This document shows, one piece after another, positions 29,487 to 32,275 of a stretch of DNA of 32,275 nucleotides. The notes under the pieces are model-generated. The model saw only the letters and a program-made list of their open reading frames with translations. It was not told the origin of the DNA and searched no databases. The DNA lies in contig JAPLQK010000089.1 in NCBI GenBank assembly GCA_026399735.1, forward strand, positions 1 through 32,275, written 5' to 3'. The position numbers and the translations under genes were made by a program. The stretch is from Pseudomonadota bacterium. GTDB lineage: Bacteria > Pseudomonadota > Gammaproteobacteria > Burkholderiales > Gallionellaceae. Positions within the stretch are counted from its first letter, which is position 1, and every line of letters starts with the position of its first letter.

Positions 29487-31250
29487 TCAGGACTTTCTAC
29501 GATTGCTTTTCATTCTGCGCTCCATGTTGTGTGCACGCTGTTCTGCCGATATGGGCATCGTTTCATTGATGGTTTTTATGGAGAAATGAAAGGCTGTTTT
29601 ACCCTCAACGGGTCGATACCAAAGTTTGCCGTTGCAACTTTCGATCAGCGCACGACTGATGGAAAGCCCCATTCCCACGCCATTTAGCTTCGTCGTAAAA
29701 AAAGGGTCAAAAAGCTTATCTGCGGTTTCCATGATTATTTCCGGTCCATTATCGATTACTGTGATGATGACACTGTCCGGTTGATGTGAAACATGGAGGT
29801 TAATAGTGGGTGCGACTGAATGATCAGTATTTGATGAAGTCGCTTGCTGTGCATTCCATAATAAGTTCATCAGAACTTTTTCCACGCACAAGCGGCGTGT
29901 GTTGACACGAAACTCGCTGTGCGGGCATTCCAGTACAACAATTGCGCTGTTCTCGTTCATTGCCGCCTTGAATATTTTTATTGTGTCATGCAATACGCAA
30001 CTGAGTTCAAACTCTTCAGTCTCAAGTGTGCTTTGATGGATATTTCTCATCAAATTTCGCATCACATTTCCAGCGCGTTGAATCTCGGACACGCTCAATT
30101 GTATGACCTGATTCAGCTTTACTCGATTTATATTATCCATTTTAATCAGTCGCAATGCCGCTTCGCTGTAGCTCCCCGCAGCGTTGAGCGGTTGATTAAG
30201 TTCATGTGCCAATGCCATGACAGTCTGCGCAATGGCCTGCTGCTCCAGCAGCATATCGGCTTGCGCACGTAACTGTTTGAGTTCCAAAGCAGCCATTTTT
30301 TCTGGTGTGATATTTTCAATCACCGAAATAAAATAATCCGGCGAGCTATCCGGTTTTTTTGTCAGTGAAACAGTCAGACGCACCCAGACAATCGCACCCA
30401 GCTTGTGAAGATATCGCTTCTCCATCGAATACGTAGCAATTTCCCCGGTCAACATCAGCTTCGAATTGGCCAAATCCAGATTCAGGTCATCGGCATGTGT
30501 AATGTCCTGGAATGTCAGGTCCATCAACTCTTCTCTGCTGTAGCCGACGATTTGGCAAATCTTGTCATTGACGCGCAACCAGTTCCCACCCAAAGACACA
30601 TGTGCGATACCTACTGCTGCCTGATTGAATGTCGCCTGAAAAAGCGCGGCATTTTGCATTGCCTTGAGATCTGATTCCGCTTGAATACGCTCGGTTATAT
30701 CGTACAGAATCACCAGGTGAGTACCCGAGAAACCTTTCCCCAGCGGCGCTGCACTGACCATAAAAGTACGGCCCCGGCCATCCTTGCAATGAATGTTGAG
30801 TTCGAGGGGAACAAACGGACTCTCGCAGCGTGCTGCCGACTCAAAATTTATCTGCCAGCTATCAGTCACCCGCTGCCGGTATGCCGCGTCCGGGTACGCA
30901 AGCGGCCACCAGTCGGACAGCGTGGGGATATCATCCAGTGTATAGCCGACGGTTTGTATAAAAGCACGGTTGAGCATCACAATGCGGCCATGTTCATCGT
31001 TGATGGCCAGTGGTACCGGGGACGCCTCAAAGATTGCATGGCTGAACCCCTCGCTCATATTCAAGCCTGAGGCAATATGGGTGGCCGTTGATTCAGTCAG
31101 CAGATTATTTATGTTGATCATGTTGTGCTCTGGCAGATATGTTTTTTGTTGTATTTGCATTGCGAATACACTCTGAGACAGAAAGCCCGGCAGGAATTGA
31201 GTAATTTCATCAGATGACGCAGATTCCATCAGATTAACAGCAATTTTCAA
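29487..31250 (-). CDS. PAS-PAS sensor histidine kinase (FixL-like HisKA/HATPase_c)
   Basis: Two PAS regions (IFEASPVPLAINDEHGRIVMLN...; ATFNQAAVGIAHVSLGGNWLRVND...), H-box ALAHELNQPLNAAGSYSEAALRLI, N-box NLLWNAQQA, G-box GVGMGLSISRALIESCNGKLW. Start uncertain (TTG 31250 or ATG 31121). Confidence 0.88.
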   Translation of the reverse strand: MKIAVNLMESASSDEITQFLPGFLSQSVFAMQIQQKTYLPEHNMININNLLTESTATHIASGLNMSEGFSHAIFEASPVPLAINDEHGRIVMLNRAFIQTVGYTLDDIPTLSDWWPLAYPDAAYRQRVTDSWQINFESAARCESPFVPLELNIHCKDGRGRTFMVSAAPLGKGFSGTHLVILYDITERIQAESDLKAMQNAALFQATFNQAAVGIAHVSLGGNWLRVNDKICQIVGYSREELMDLTFQDITHADDLNLDLANSKLMLTGEIATYSMEKRYLHKLGAIVWVRLTVSLTKKPDSSPDYFISVIENITPEKMAALELKQLRAQADMLLEQQAIAQTVMALAHELNQPLNAAGSYSEAALRLIKMDNINRVKLNQVIQLSVSEIQRAGNVMRNLMRNIHQSTLETEEFELSCVLHDTIKIFKAAMNENSAIVVLECPHSEFRVNTRRLCVEKVLMNLLWNAQQATSSNTDHSVAPTINLHVSHQPDSVIITVIDNGPEIIMETADKLFDPFFTTKLNGVGMGLSISRALIESCNGKLWYRPVEGKTAFHFSIKTINETMPISAEQRAHNMERRMKSNRRKS

Positions 31251-31426
31251 TGCGCATCATCCGGGTGATGAATTATCAATTGTATATAACTATTTGTTTA
31301 ATATGTGTTAATTTATTTAATCCGCGGGCGGCAGATTTTCTGAAAGGCAATCCGGGGTACAGTGGAATTCGGGATTGGCTTCAACGAGCGTTCCCGGATT
31401 CCGCTTTGTTTCATACGGGCGGCACT

Positions 31427-32275
<849 letters not shown>

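Overview
This looks like a chromosomal housekeeping region of a betaproteobacterium (Gallionellaceae/Nitrosomonadales-like by gene content and order; this is inference). No tRNA, rRNA, CRISPR, transposase or phage genes were recognised. In order: argH (partial, -); algZ/algR-type LytS/LytTR two-component system (+); BepA-like M48 protease (-); rhodanese + TusA pair (+); pepA-holC-(116 aa unknown)-valS (-); lptF-lptG (+); an overlapping three-gene cassette on the minus strand of sigma factor, DUF3619-like single-pass membrane protein and DUF3106-like exported repeat protein; ilvB-ilvN-ilvC-pssA-leuA (+); PEP-CTERM protein (-); ppc (-); hemC-hemD-hemX-short hemY (+); HDOD-REC-GGDEF protein (-); FixJ-like regulator and PAS histidine kinase (-); pgm (partial, -). 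The most interesting items are: (1) the sigma/DUF3619/DUF3106 cassette, which resembles a sigma / membrane anti-sigma / periplasmic sensor module, whose exported protein contains five exact 18-residue repeats and whose sigma gene appears to start at CTG; (2) an unannotated 26-codon leucine-rich leader ORF before leuA, with mutually exclusive RNA stems that could control access to the leuA Shine-Dalgarno; (3) the Pseudomonas-type argH-algZ-algR-hemC-hemD order split by a ~20 kb block; (4) a HemY about half the usual length; (5) several uncharacterised intergenic hairpins and repeats. All calls come from reading the sequence; no database searches were run.
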